Source: Kingdonia uniflora (Eukaryota > Streptophyta > Magnoliopsida > Ranunculales > Circaeasteraceae). Taken from it: a stretch of DNA of 64,000 nucleotides. The notes below the pieces were generated by a model. The model was not told where the DNA came from. It saw nothing but the letters and a program-made list of their open reading frames with translations, and searched no databases. Positions 22,401 through 32,623 of this stretch are shown here, piece after piece (the stretch's first letter is position 1; each line of letters opens with the position of its first letter). The position numbers were made by a program, and so were the translations under genes. Location: contig JACGCM010001497.1 of assembly GCA_014058105.1 (NCBI GenBank), forward strand, positions 372,001 to 436,000. Direction: 5' to 3'.

Positions 22401-23080
22401 ATTTACAACATGTTTTGCAGATTGACACTTTGATGAGACAGTTTTCCCATAGTTAGAGGATATTAAGACAACAGTACGACGCGATGTTCTAAATGTTAAA
22501 GTCTCATGGAAGACACCACAACTCTCTCATCTAGATCCATTAAACTCCCAAAGTAACAAAGAGGTTTATAAGCTACTACACTTACGCAGGATAGCACTTG
22601 AACTACCCGGTACGTTCAATGATACATCCAAAGTAACAAAGTCACACGTACCTGCTAGGAATGTACCAGCGCGTATCGAGATACCAGTAGCAGTATCTGT
22701 ACCCATTCCAGCGAATGAATTAAAAGTTAAACATGGATGTAGTAGACCTAAAAAGACCTAGGTGAACACTGATCAGACAGTGCCTCTACCTAAGAAGCGA
22801 TAGAAGGCGTCTACTAGACGTTTAACAAAACGTGTCAGAAGATCGCAGACTAATAGTGTGGTCAAAGCCACAGAAGGACTAAAACCATCGACTAGTAGTA
22901 TAGTCTACGTTAAGAGACAACACATAATACAAATAACAAATATTCAGGCACTTGTAGCTACCGAATCAGTTATACCTGCCGAGAATACACATAAAGAATT
23001 AGCCCGAATCGAAGTAAATGCATAAGTAGCTAATCTAGAGGTTTATACATCTTATGTCTCGCTAGAAGGAGAATAACTTG
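22401..23080 (+). pseudogene. Copia pol linker between integrase and RT
   Basis: Low-complexity coding remnant with recognisable words in more than one frame (LNSQSNKEVYKLLHLRRIALELP, VPARIEIPVAVSVPIPANE). It has no domain of known function and several stops. Confidence 0.5.
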
Positions 23081-23084
23081 ACCG

Positions 23085-24710
23085 AACAAAAGTAGTTGTT
23101 GACAACAAATTAACATACGCAGTCGCTCTCTCCATTTTGGACAAGGATCCTGATCCACAAAATACTACTGAATGTCAACAACGACAAGATTGGTTGTCTT
23201 GGGAATCAACGATCAAAGTAAAGTTGAACACTCTCACAAAGCGAGAGGTATTTGGATGAATAGTCCAGTTGGACGATTCCACAAAGCCTGATGGATATAA
23301 GTAGGTATTCATACAAAAACGTAATGAATTCGGGGATATAATGAGGTACAAAGCTCGTTTAGTAGTACAAGGATTCTCCCAAAGATCGTGAATCAATTAT
23401 GAGGAGACCTATAGCCACGTGATGGACGTGATCACGTTCCGTTACTTACTCAGTTTGTCAGTCTGAGAAGGACTAGACATGCGCCTAATGGATATGGTTA
23501 CAGCATACCTGTACGGTAAGCTGAATACATGTATATACATGAAAATACCCGAGGGATATCCTTTACCAAAGCATATCAAACCAGGGGATAAGAAAAAGTA
23601 TGCAATGAAAGTACATAAATCATTATACAGACTCAAGCGATCCGGACACATGTGGCACAATCGGTTAACTAAACATTTGAGAAATCAGAGATTTACCAAT
23701 GATCAGATAGCCCCATGTGTGTTTATCAAAAAGACAAATACATGATTTACTATAATCGCAGTATATATAGGCGACTTGACTCTTATCGAAACTCAGGGGG
23801 AGATAAAGGACGTTGTCGCTTCCTTAAAAGAGGAGTTCGAGATGAAAGATCTAGGTACAACCAAGTTCTGTTTAGGAATACAGATATAGCAACTACCTAG
23901 CGGCATTCTGAATCATCAAGCAACATACACCAAGAAACTTCTACAGCGATTCCGTATGGATAATAATACCAGCACCAATGATTTCGAGGTCTCTAGACAT
24001 CAAGTCCGATCCATTTTGTCCTCCAAATGAGGGCGAAGAACTCCTAGGGCCAAAAATCCCATACCTAGGAGCCATAGGAGCTTTAATATACCTGGTACGG
24101 TGTGCAAGCCCAGACATTTCCATTGCAGTAAATCTGTTAGCACGACACTGTTTTGCCCCTACACAAAGGCATTGGAACAGTATCAAGCATTTATTTCGTT
24201 ACCTATAAGGAATAATCGACTTAGGATTATTCTACTCAAAGAAGGCAAACAACAAGCTGATCGGGTATGGAAATGTTGGTTATCTCTCAGACCCACATAA
24301 AGCTAAATCAGAGACAGGATATGTATTGATAACGAACGGCACGGTGATATTATGGAGATCGGTGAAGCAGACGATGGTGGAAACATCTTCTAATCATTTC
24401 GAGATCCTTGCACTGCATGAAGCTGGAAGATAAGCTGTCTGGCTCAGAGTACTTATTAACCACATCGACACGTGTTGTGGATTACAATCAATCTAAAACT
24501 CACCTACAATAATCTTTGAAGACAACTCTGCCTGTATCCAACAACTCAGACGTGGATTCATCAAAGGAGATCACACGAAGTATATCTCGCTGAAGTTTTT
24601 CCATACACATGAACTACAAAAGACTGGAGTAGTTGACATTCAGCAAGTTCACTCAACAGAAAATGTCGACATGTTCATCAAGGCATTAACAAGATGACCT
24701 TTTAGAAAGA
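23085..24710 (+). pseudogene. Copia reverse transcriptase and RNase H
   Basis: In order, across stops and frame changes: SWESTIKVKLNTL, KARLVVQGFSQR, MRLMDMVTAYLYGKL, IYMKIPEGYPLPKH and LKRSGHMWHNRL. The catalytic box follows as AVYIGDLTLIE, where the usual YVDD is YIGD, so one metal-binding Asp is lost. Next are EFEMKDLGTTKFCLGIQI, YLGAIGALIYLVRCASPDIS and HWNSIKHLFRYL. The RNase H part ends the gene: SDPHKAKSETGYV, ETSSNHFEILALHEA, IIFEDNSACIQQL and HTKYISLKFFHTHELQ. The gene is inactive on two counts, stops and the lost Asp. Confidence 0.8.
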
Positions 24711-25010
24711 TGGTCTACGACATTGGGATGAGAAGACTTAGCAGATTGCAACCATCAGGGGGAGACTCTCCATCAGGGGAAGATTCTCCATAGCACTTGA
24801 AGACTAAAGCTCGTTGTACTCTTTTACCCTTCGCGGTGGTTTTTGGCCTACTAGAGGTTTTTCCATGCAAGGTTTTTAACGAGGTAACACTAAGCATGTT
24901 TACTGCTATCTTAAAAGAATAGTTGCATTCTTTTATATCCAAGGTTTTCCCTTTGGGTTTCCTGGTTAGATTTTGAATAGAACAAGCTATTTTAAGAATA
25001 TTTGGATACC
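24711..25010 (+). other. 3' non-coding region of the large copia
   Basis: Sequence after RNase H with the word order typical of the copia 3' untranslated region (GGGGGAGA, GTTGTACTCTTTTACCC, GGTTTTTAACGAGG). The minus-strand 110-residue ORF at 24715-25047 is a shadow. Confidence 0.55.
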
Positions 25011-25235
25011 CAAAAGGGGAAGTGTTATAACCCGGGTCCAAACCCAAGTTGAAAGGGTTTGGAAGCCCACATATAGAAGCCCAAGAGACTAGTTACATAT
25101 TAGTTAGGGTAGTAAATTGGTTATATAAAGACGCCCCTTGGGGGTTATAAATATGTAATAAGGACTTGATTTGGTCCTAACGTTTCATTCCATAGAAACT
25201 CTCGTTCTTCTCCTGTAACTCTTTTCTCACATTCT
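25011..25235 (+). repeat. PPT and 5' part of the copia 3' LTR
   Basis: The purine tract CAAAAGGGGAAG (25011-25022) is followed by the LTR, starting TGTTATAACC at 25023. A TATA box (TATAAATA) lies at 25146-25153. The LTR is cut at about 25235 by the minus-strand Ty3 element. Its 5' partner LTR is not identifiable in the window. Confidence 0.65.
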
Positions 25236-25590
25236 CTAATCCATAATACGAATTGAGAATAACCTAATTAGAAGAATAATACAAAGAACACACAAATTGG
25301 CAGGAGAAATCCCTTTTAGAGTTTCAATTGCTCAATTAATTTGATTACAATCGAATTACTCTTAAAACCTTAAGTCTCGCTCTCAAAACTTGGATTGATC
25401 TAACATGATTTTCTCTTGCCTAGCCTTGCCCCTTTATGAGAGTTACAAGTTCCTAGTTACAAATTAGGATAATTATGCCCTTAAATGCCTAAAACAATAG
25501 GCTGAATCGCGCTTCTGTTCGTACAGAATAAGTATTTGTTCGAATAGACTTTAAAAAAAGTCTAAAAATGACCCAAATCCTCCTGGATCA
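25236..25590 (-). repeat. 3' LTR of the minus-strand Ty3
   Basis: Pairs with 27973-28375. It has a degenerate palindrome pair: TTCGTA at 25518 and TTCGAA at 25539, 21 bp apart. Confidence 0.75.
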
Positions 25591-25619
25591 TGGCTCTTGA
25601 GCTCCTACTCAAGCTAGAA

Positions 25620-26255
25620 CTGGAGATGTAGGAATGCGGCTATGCCTATTTTCCTACTGGACCACTTCGACTTGCTAGGTAGTTGACCTTTCTTACCAAC
25701 TCGGAACGATGTAATACTATCCCATCTTGTAGCATGAACTTTCATCTCTATAATACTATCCTCCTATAATGGATCTTCTATTTCCATCTATAAGTCATCA
25801 ACTGACGGTAGGCAAGTGTCAATTGTAGAGTCTTTATCTTAAAGAGACGACTCAAACAACTTCAAATGTTCAGCAGTAATCACCGAATACATCTTCATGA
25901 AAGGTGGCAAATCCATTTCATACTCATATATCTTGTCGTACATCAACTTCTGGCAAAACACACTATGCTCCTTGGGATCATCATATCTTGCAACATACTC
26001 TGACAGAACAATAAACTATATCTGCATAGCTACCAACATGGTGAAAGTAGTTGGTAATGGGGGTTAAGATAACCTATCAGCCATTTTTTTATCTATTCCT
26101 TTCTTATACTTGATAATCAAAGGAAATTGTTGGAGATACGACATCTACTTCATTTGGCGAGCTAGCTGTAGCTTGGACTGTATAGTGAAAAATTGGAACG
26201 GTTTGTGATCAGAATGTACCACAACCTCCTCTTGCAACTTCCCCATTTTGGTTTG
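25620..26255 (-). pseudogene. Fused tails of Ty3 RNase H and integrase
   Basis: On the minus strand, after the RT-deletion junction, come the RNase H end (VVHSDHKPFQFF, SKLQLARQMKWMSYLQQF, then a KYKKG...MADRLS segment), a short linker (YDDPKEHSVF, YDKIYEYE) and immediately MDLPPFMKMYSVITAEHLK. In the relative at 52.06-53.75 kb the same two segments are separated by a whole integrase. Hence about 1 kb encoding the integrase core has been deleted here, joining EYE to MDLPPF. No enzymatic domain is complete. Confidence 0.7.
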
Positions 26256-26800
26256 TTGCTTATGAGACGTTATCATTGTAGACATCACTCTAGGTGACGT
26301 ACCTTCTTGAACTGGTCGTACCAATAACATAAACTTCTCGTTCGCATTAACCAACCGCTTCACTTGAGTCGTCGTTACTAAATTATTCGTGGTGACATGT
26401 TTCTTACAAGTATTGATATGAAACTTTTTTCCCTCCTTCACAAGACGATACTTGCGAGCTCTACAGTAATTAATCATATCTCGGTCCCAAAGATAAGGGC
26501 TACCCAAGATGACCTGACACACATATAAATGAACTACCTCACACGTCACCTCGTCAATAAACCTTTTAGTGATCGCAAACTTGAATGTACACTGCTTCGT
26601 GATCGTCAAATCCGCATCTTTCTGAATCTACCGCAAACCATACGGCTTAGGATGAGCTATAATATTCAAACTCATCTTTTTCACCAACGCCTCAAAAATC
26701 AAGTTTTTCTGACTACCCGGATCAACAATGGCCTCGACTAAGCTCTGCTTCACCTGAATATTGACATGAAAAAGTTATTTCCGGCTCTCATCCTTGGTAG
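26145..26800 (-). pseudogene. Ty3 protease region up to the RT-deletion junction
   Basis: A 154-residue open piece (26145-26609) has VTCEVVHLYVCQVILGSPYLWDRD in two adjoining parts, the C-terminal half of a Ty3 protease region. The segment MLLVRPVQEGTSPRVM and KQQTKMGKLQEE follow, then directly VVVHSDHKPF, which belongs to RNase H. The whole reverse transcriptase is missing at this point. The active-site half lies upstream near 26650-26800 in broken frames. Confidence 0.7.
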
Positions 26801-26899
26801 TCATAGTCTGCTGAAACATAAGTGTAAGCTTAGGAATCATTTTTTCTAAATCCGAGAGGTCAACAACTGTTGCAACTAGTGTATATCTCTCTTTCTTGC

Positions 26900-27882
26900 T
26901 CTTCTCCTTATCTAAAATATGCCTACTCGCCTTACAATGACTGCAATAATTCTCCTTGGACGAAGACCCATCTCTTTTAGACTCTCTCTTATGCTCGTTT
27001 TTCTAACTAGACTTGTACCCCGAACTGTTCTTGTCGTCTTTTCTGTCACTCTTCAAGTACTTGCCTTTAATAGCAATTGCCTTCACAGTAGCGTCTTTGA
27101 TATTGGCCACAGTAAAAAGGTTTAACTCTCTTCTAATGGACTCTGACAAACCCCCTGTGTATTTCATAAACACCTCATACTCGTCCATATCAATGTCCAA
27201 AACCAAAGCTTGGTTATGAAACGTCGTAGTGTACTCTTGTACGGATTGCTCAGACTTTGGCATAAATTATACCATTTGAACCATCTCTCTTGTTCATACC
27301 CAATCGAAAAAAATTCCTTTCCCACTAATACCTTGAATTCCTTCAAACTCAAACTTCCTACTTCGTGACGTTTCCGATTGGATTTCCACCATGTGAGTGC
27401 ATTACTTGCGAATTTCAATGTAGAAAAACAGATTTTCTGAGCATTGAAATATTTGTAAATGGAAAAATAAGTTTCGAGCTTATCTAACCAATTATCCAAC
27501 TTCTCGGCATCGATTGAACCGTCGAATATCGGAATTTCAATCTTAAAATTGATACGAAGATTACACATAAGATTCGTTGACTTACCAATAACTGATCGCT
27601 CTTCGACGATTCGACATCACTAGAATCAATATCTACCTTCTCGGTACCTCCGTCTCTATCCTCCTCCACAACCATTTTCCTCTTCGAGCGTACTCGCCGT
27701 TTTACTGAAACGGAAGCTTTCACGAGGTTCGTGAGACGTAATTGCTCTACCAACTCCCCTAGAGTAGTAGTTAGGTCAGAAACATTCATTTCCAACTTTG
27801 TGAGTCGATCTTCAGAATCGCATATCCCTAAATTTGTCTTCTTCTTCGAGTTAGGTTTTCGGTGAATCTTCAACGAACTCAC
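26900..27882 (-). pseudogene. Ty3 gag
   Basis: Three overlapping open pieces on the minus strand make a gag. The N-terminal part has a coiled-coil-like start and a basic/acidic stretch (KRRVRSKRKMVVEEDRD). The central Retrotrans_gag domain reads IPIFDGSIDAEKLDNWLDKLE and TLKFASNALTWWKS. The C-terminal part reads LVLDIDMDEYEVFMKYTGGL and SIRRELNLFTVANIKDAT, then a basic tail and a partial zinc knuckle near 26940 (YCSHCKASRH). Two frameshifts, near 27500 and 27220, disrupt it. Confidence 0.75.
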
Positions 27883-27972
27883 TAGGTTCCCCTTTGTTTA
27901 CTTGAGTCGGTCACGTGTAGAGACCGTAAACTACAAGCCCTCCAAGAATCGTTACTGAAAATCTAATACCAC

Positions 27973-28375
27973 TTAATTCACAATACAAATTGAGAATAAC
28001 CTAATTAAAAGAATAATGCGAATAACACACAAATTGGCGGGAGAATTCCCTTTTAGAGCTTCAATTGCTCAATTAATTTGATTACAATCGAATTACTCTT
28101 AAAACCCTGAGTCTTTCTTTCAAAACTTGAATTGATCTAACATGATCTTTTCTTGCCTAGCCTTGCCTCTTTATGAGGGTTACAAGTTCCTAATTACAAA
28201 CTAGGTCAATTATGCCCTTAAACGCCTGAAATAATAGGCTGAATCGCGCCTCAGTTCGAATAGAAAGAAGTGTATTCGAACAAATTAAAAATTTGTTTGA
28301 ACATAACACTAGAGAGGTATTTCTTCGAATAGACTTTAAAAAAAATCTAAAAATAACCTAGATCCTCCTAGATCA
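27973..28375 (-). repeat. 5' LTR of the minus-strand Ty3
   Basis: Pairs with 25236-25590. TTCGAA cores are at 28255 and 28275 (20 bp apart), with a further core at 28324. The primer site lies just inside. Confidence 0.75.
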
Positions 28376-29765
28376 CTCTCTCCACTGAGTTACATTGGGT
28401 TACTCAATTTAATATTTTGTAGCATTGAACTTGCAGTTTGTCAAAGACATGCATGGTCTTATTAGTCCAACTTCTCCAGGAACACCTATTCCAATATGAC
28501 GCTTATTTCACGTCCTTATTACAAATCTGACACTTATTTCAGTCCAAAAATGCATTACTGTCGATTTTCTTGTTTCTGCATCAAATTGTCTGGCTTGGAA
28601 GAACAGGCATCTATAAGGTACTAAAATTCTGCATTTCTCCCTTCTAATTATACTATTAGAAATCTTAGCATGAAGAAACATACTTTGTTTATTCTTTTTT
28701 CTAGAACAAAGAACGTGCAGACCGACTTGGCAGGATATCTCTTTTCTGCTAGCTAGGAACCTCTACCTCTACCACCTTGGTTGAGGTTTGTCATTTATGC
28801 TTTAGCTTTCCAATTTCTACCAAGGAAAACATTATTATTAAAACAAATATTATAGACGAGTATTTTAAACATTCATTTATTTTCTTTCTTCCTTTTTTTT
28901 TTTTTTTCCATTAAGCTTTTGTAGCTCGGAAGACTGTCAGCGTCTATAAAGAAGTTGGAGAAGTCTAAAAATTATAGACTACTGCATAGATTGAGACAAT
29001 TTTTGTTACTTTTGATTAAGATAACAATTGATCACTTCTTTTGCTCAAGATCTGCTCTTGAATCTTTAAACTCGATGATTATGGCTCTTAGTCTGTTTCA
29101 ACAATCGGGTCGAAAATTTCAATTCTATATTTAATTTGATCATAAGCTTTACTTCTTTCGGCAGTCATCAGTCACCAGTCATCAGTCACGATGATTTCAT
29201 CATATTTCCTTAAGGCCCCAAAGCTGTTACCATTACTAGGAATTAAATTTACGTGATTAATCAGTATGCTGGGTATAGGCAGGGTCAAATTCATCATCTA
29301 ATCATAAGTTCCTTCTCTGATCCACCTCGATGGAGAAGCCATTGTCACCTTGAGACATGTTTCGATTTTTGCAGTGATCTCATGATACTCAGCATTCTCC
29401 GAGTAAACCTCGTAATGTTTCACATGGCTCATTTGCCTCAAGATTAATTTACCATACAAATACCCAGAACTATAATCTATTTTGAATCAAGTGATAAAGT
29501 AAGCTTATCTATATCATGATATTCTAATACAATGCCAGTGAAGTAGTATGAGTTGCATCAAAATTAAATATCGTGGCATGTTTACAACGAGTGTTTTGCT
29601 AAGCTGTCTTAAATGAATGTTGTCTGCAAGGGACTGTGAAAGTTCTATATTTATAAACCGGTGGCATCAAAATCAGATGGCAGTGAAATAAAAAAAATCT
29701 CACTCCCATATTATGTTTCTTTCTTTCAACCAATGTCTCATTCTCAGGGCCAACTATGTTTAGCC
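28376..29765. other. Gene-free tail of block B (copy 2)
   Basis: AT-rich sequence with a poly-T run at about 28893-28907. No conserved ORF, RNA gene or element end was recognised. The 107-residue minus-strand ORF at 29599-29922 crosses the B2/A2 junction and is not maintained in copy 1, so it is not treated as a gene. Confidence 0.45.
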
Positions 29766-30505
29766 TGTAATTATGTTGTGGCAACTTATCAAAAAGATAA
29801 CATAAAGTTTGGAGGACTATGAAGTGCGTATTTTTTCTTAATATAGGGCACATCATGCGGAGAACAAATGAGCTCATTTTCGTCTCAGTCCTACACAGAT
29901 CGATTAGAGTCAGCCTCAGCAAGCCTGCCCCTAGTTTTTATTCTGTCCCTGTTCAACTCAGCTTTAATACTCGCATCTGTACGGCCTGAAGTTTCCATTG
30001 CTTCATTAGGTTCTCATCTTATAGAGATAACCCTCCATGTATTACCATTTTACTTGAGTACATGATATTTTACTGTACCATTTAGAGCTACCCCTTGGTC
30101 CTAAAGCTTAAACTGGAACATTTCACCAAGTCATCTTCGAGGTCCTACATACCATTGGAAGAAAGAATCATTCGTTGGCAAGCCTGTTGTGTAGGGCAAA
30201 ATTTGACCTCAAAAAATTATGTATTACCGACGCGACGCCTAAAATCCAAAAAATACTGCAACCAAATTTCTTGATATTTGACAACTCCACCATTTTTGGG
30301 TTCAAAATTTGACACTTTTGGGTCACACTAATTTGGGTCAACTTGCTTTATTAGCCCTATTGGGTAGGGTTTTATTTTTATTTTTTTTCAAATATAGCTA
30401 CAAATATCTCTCCACATAAAGAAGTGGGTGAGAATACAGGGGATATTATAGTGGTCAAAAGTGCTAAATACTTTGTATAGAAAGCAAGATACAAACATAT
30501 CTAAA
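29766..30505. repeat. Repeat A, copy 2 (left arm of an inverted repeat)
   Basis: Sister of 4611-5301. The section 30190-30440 has an inverted partner at 30965-31200, so the two can fold back on each other. Confidence 0.8.
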
Positions 30506-30732
30506 ATAGTAAAACTAGGTCTTGAGTCGACAAGCTACTAAAACTTCTTCATTTAGGCAAAAGAAAAAGACCTGTATAGCATCCGATTAAGGGTGCAGTT
30601 GTTGCGTGATGTCGAGTCGAACCGACTGTTGACAATGTATGCTTGCGGAGACATTATTCTTCTTCGATGAATCTGTACGCAAGTAACGAAAACATTAGGT
30701 GGTACTAAGTTGTCAGATTCATATATTGGTAA

Positions 30733-30902
30733 TAAGAGCATCCACTATAGTCCAAGAACTAATTCACCAGATTTAGTCCGAATTAAATCCCATTGTATCC
30801 TTAAAGTTTGTTCATACATCTCAGTCTCGCCTCCAACAGCACTCAGTTTTAATACTAATGCTACATTTGGGCCAGAAAATGCCTCCATCAGCGGATGCTA
30901 AT
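30733..30902. mobile_element. MITE-like element (~170 bp)
   Basis: Bounded by imperfect inverted ends, GAGCATCCACTATAG on the left and, on the reverse complement of the right, AGCATCCGCTGATGG. Size and ends suit a small non-autonomous DNA transposon. No coding sequence and no certain target-site duplication. Confidence 0.4.
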
Positions 30903-30964
30903 GCTAGACTATTTTTCTTATACCAAGATAGCATGCAGAGCCTAGCGCGAGTGCAAGAGCTCCT

Positions 30965-31200
30965 GCATTCTCACCCACTTCTTTTTATGATGATATCTGA
31001 TACCATATTTCATATTTGACAAAGCCTGCCCAATAAGGCTAATAAAAGTTGACCAATATTAGGTCATAATGTCATAATTTTGAACCAAATAATGGTGTAA
31101 CTTAAAATGGGTTAGTAGTCCAACCTGAAGAAGTTTTTGCACCATTATTTAGACTACTTTTAGGCGTATTTGCAAGACCAAAACATATTAGTTTTCCTGG
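30965..31200. repeat. Inverted partner of repeat A
   Basis: The reverse complement of 30190-30440 is recognisable here (CCCACTTCTTT, GCCCAATAAGGCTAATAAA, GTTGACC, TTTTAGGCGT), by eye about 75-80% similar with gaps. Together with A2 this forms a foldback structure with a loop of about 520 bp holding the MITE-like insert. Confidence 0.65.
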
Positions 31201-32470
31201 GATGGAGTAGAATCAAGCTGTGAAGGGTCAAAACGAATAAAAGGTTGTTGTTGCGCTCATGATTGTGGCCTCATTTATTAAAGGGTTGCGCACTTAATAC
31301 TCCTCCGAACTTTAAGTAATCTGTTTAATTAATTGCCTCACTGAAATTATAAGTTTAACATGGTTGGCCCCGAGACCGAGCCGTTCGTTGAAAGACATAG
31401 AAACATATAGCACATGTGATGTGAGTTTGATTGGAGATAATCTCTTATTTTTCCTAAGCAACAATCATCATACTGTTCAAATGGTAGTTAGGTTTTTTGT
31501 ACTTCTCTGCCAATGTCCCCTCACTAAAATTTAAATTTTCTCTTGTTTTTTTTCTTTTCTTTTTCGTAGTAGTTTTAAATCAACAAACAATAAAACGAAC
31601 AAAATGACAAACAAAAGTACATTTTACACCGTCCAACCGTCCCTACGACTTTATATTATACCATATATATATACGATATACGATATACATGACTAATAAT
31701 ATATCATCTCAATAGAGGATGGTCGGATTCTGTATTCATGCTTGAATGACTCCATTTATAACAATCCAAAACAAACCGTTTTGTCGCAATTCGAGAACTC
31801 GAAAACGTTATAGGAGCACATATACTTATATTTGACCCGGTATTTGTTTATGCATAGTGGTAGGTGGGGGGAGCCGTATACCGTAGTTCCTAAGCTCGAC
31901 CAAGTCCATTTCAGTAGACAGTTGTGTAGATCTCAGTTTACTAGTACCATGGTGTGTAACATCTCCAAGAGCATCGGACAAGTTCATAATAGACAACCCA
32001 ACGACTTGAGATTGCGCCCACAAAAATGTCGTAACCAATGGCTGGAAATCATCATGTTTAATCATATTTCTTATCCGGTTGGTCCAGGAGAAGATGTTTG
32101 GTGAGTGAGCCCGGATATACGACATCGTGGGGGACTGATTCAAATGGAGTCCAAAGGTGTAGTACATTATCTTAGGCCAGGCAGGCAAAGCCTCTTAAGT
32201 TCCAGCAGGAGAATCCCAAATTGACCTTGTAAAATTGATGATGTCAATCTATAATTTTGTTTAGTTTGACCCTTTGTTACCAATCAAATCTCTCTTTCTC
32301 TCTATCTCTCTCGAGGTTTTTCACTCTATCCTCCTCTGCAGGCCAAAGCTGTTTTTTCCTAAAATACAACGGATAATGTCAATGCAAAACATAGAGGGAA
32401 TGTCAGTGCAAAAGGTCTTTTACCCAATCTTTCTAATAGTCCCTTTTCAGCTGCTGTCCTAGAAGACCGT
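31201..32470. other. Intergenic DNA upstream of the MATE gene
   Basis: AT-rich sequence with a TATA/ATAC-rich patch at 31660-31690. Overlapping ORFs of 90-120 codons on both strands at 31826-32188 show no recognised domain and are unlikely to be genes. Distal regulatory elements of the transporter may lie here but cannot be picked out by eye. Confidence 0.4.
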
Positions 32471-32623
32471 CCAAACCCCCCCATTTAAAACCCCACTCTC
32501 CCTCCCCCCTCTTTCAAACATCAAACTCACTTCTTCCCTCTCTCTTGTTCTTTACTTCTATCAGCCCAAACTTTCTTCTCATTAATTCCCTTTTTTCTTT
32601 CTCTCTTCTAGAGTCTCAGAATC
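32471..32623 (+). promoter_or_regulatory. Probable core promoter and 5' UTR of the MATE gene
   Basis: A TATA-like word (ATTTAAAA) lies about 140 bp before the start codon. It is followed by a long pyrimidine-rich leader of CT and TTC runs, a common feature of plant 5' untranslated regions and core promoters (Y patches). The transcription start itself cannot be fixed from sequence. Confidence 0.45.

Larger units (their letters stand above)
25236..28375 (-). mobile_element. Ty3 gag-protease deletion derivative
   Basis: Minus-strand LTR element of 3.1 kb. The LTRs are 27973-28375 (5') and 25236-25590 (3'), both starting TGATC on the element's strand. An initiator-Met-like primer site (TGGTATTAGA) lies near 27962-27971. 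Internally there are gag, protease and only short tails of RNase H and integrase. Flanking TTCTC (left) and CTCTC (right) may be a target-site duplication with one change. It belongs to the same family as the element at 40225-54335 and shares its RT deletion. Confidence 0.8.
18648..29765. repeat. Duplicated block B, copy 2 (11.1 kb)
   Basis: This is the less damaged copy of 5307-16165. It starts inside the small copia gag and ends ...TTTAGCC directly before repeat A2. ORFs of 100-190 codons survive here where copy 1 has only fragments, so element anatomy is best read from this copy. Confidence 0.85.

Noticed and set aside
29599..29922. 107-codon minus-strand ORF
   Set aside because: It crosses the B2/A2 junction, is not preserved in copy B1 and has no recognised domain.
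31826..32188. Overlapping ORFs of 90 and 120 codons on opposite strands upstream of the MATE gene
   Set aside because: No recognised motif, no codon pattern favouring either strand, and each could be a chance ORF.
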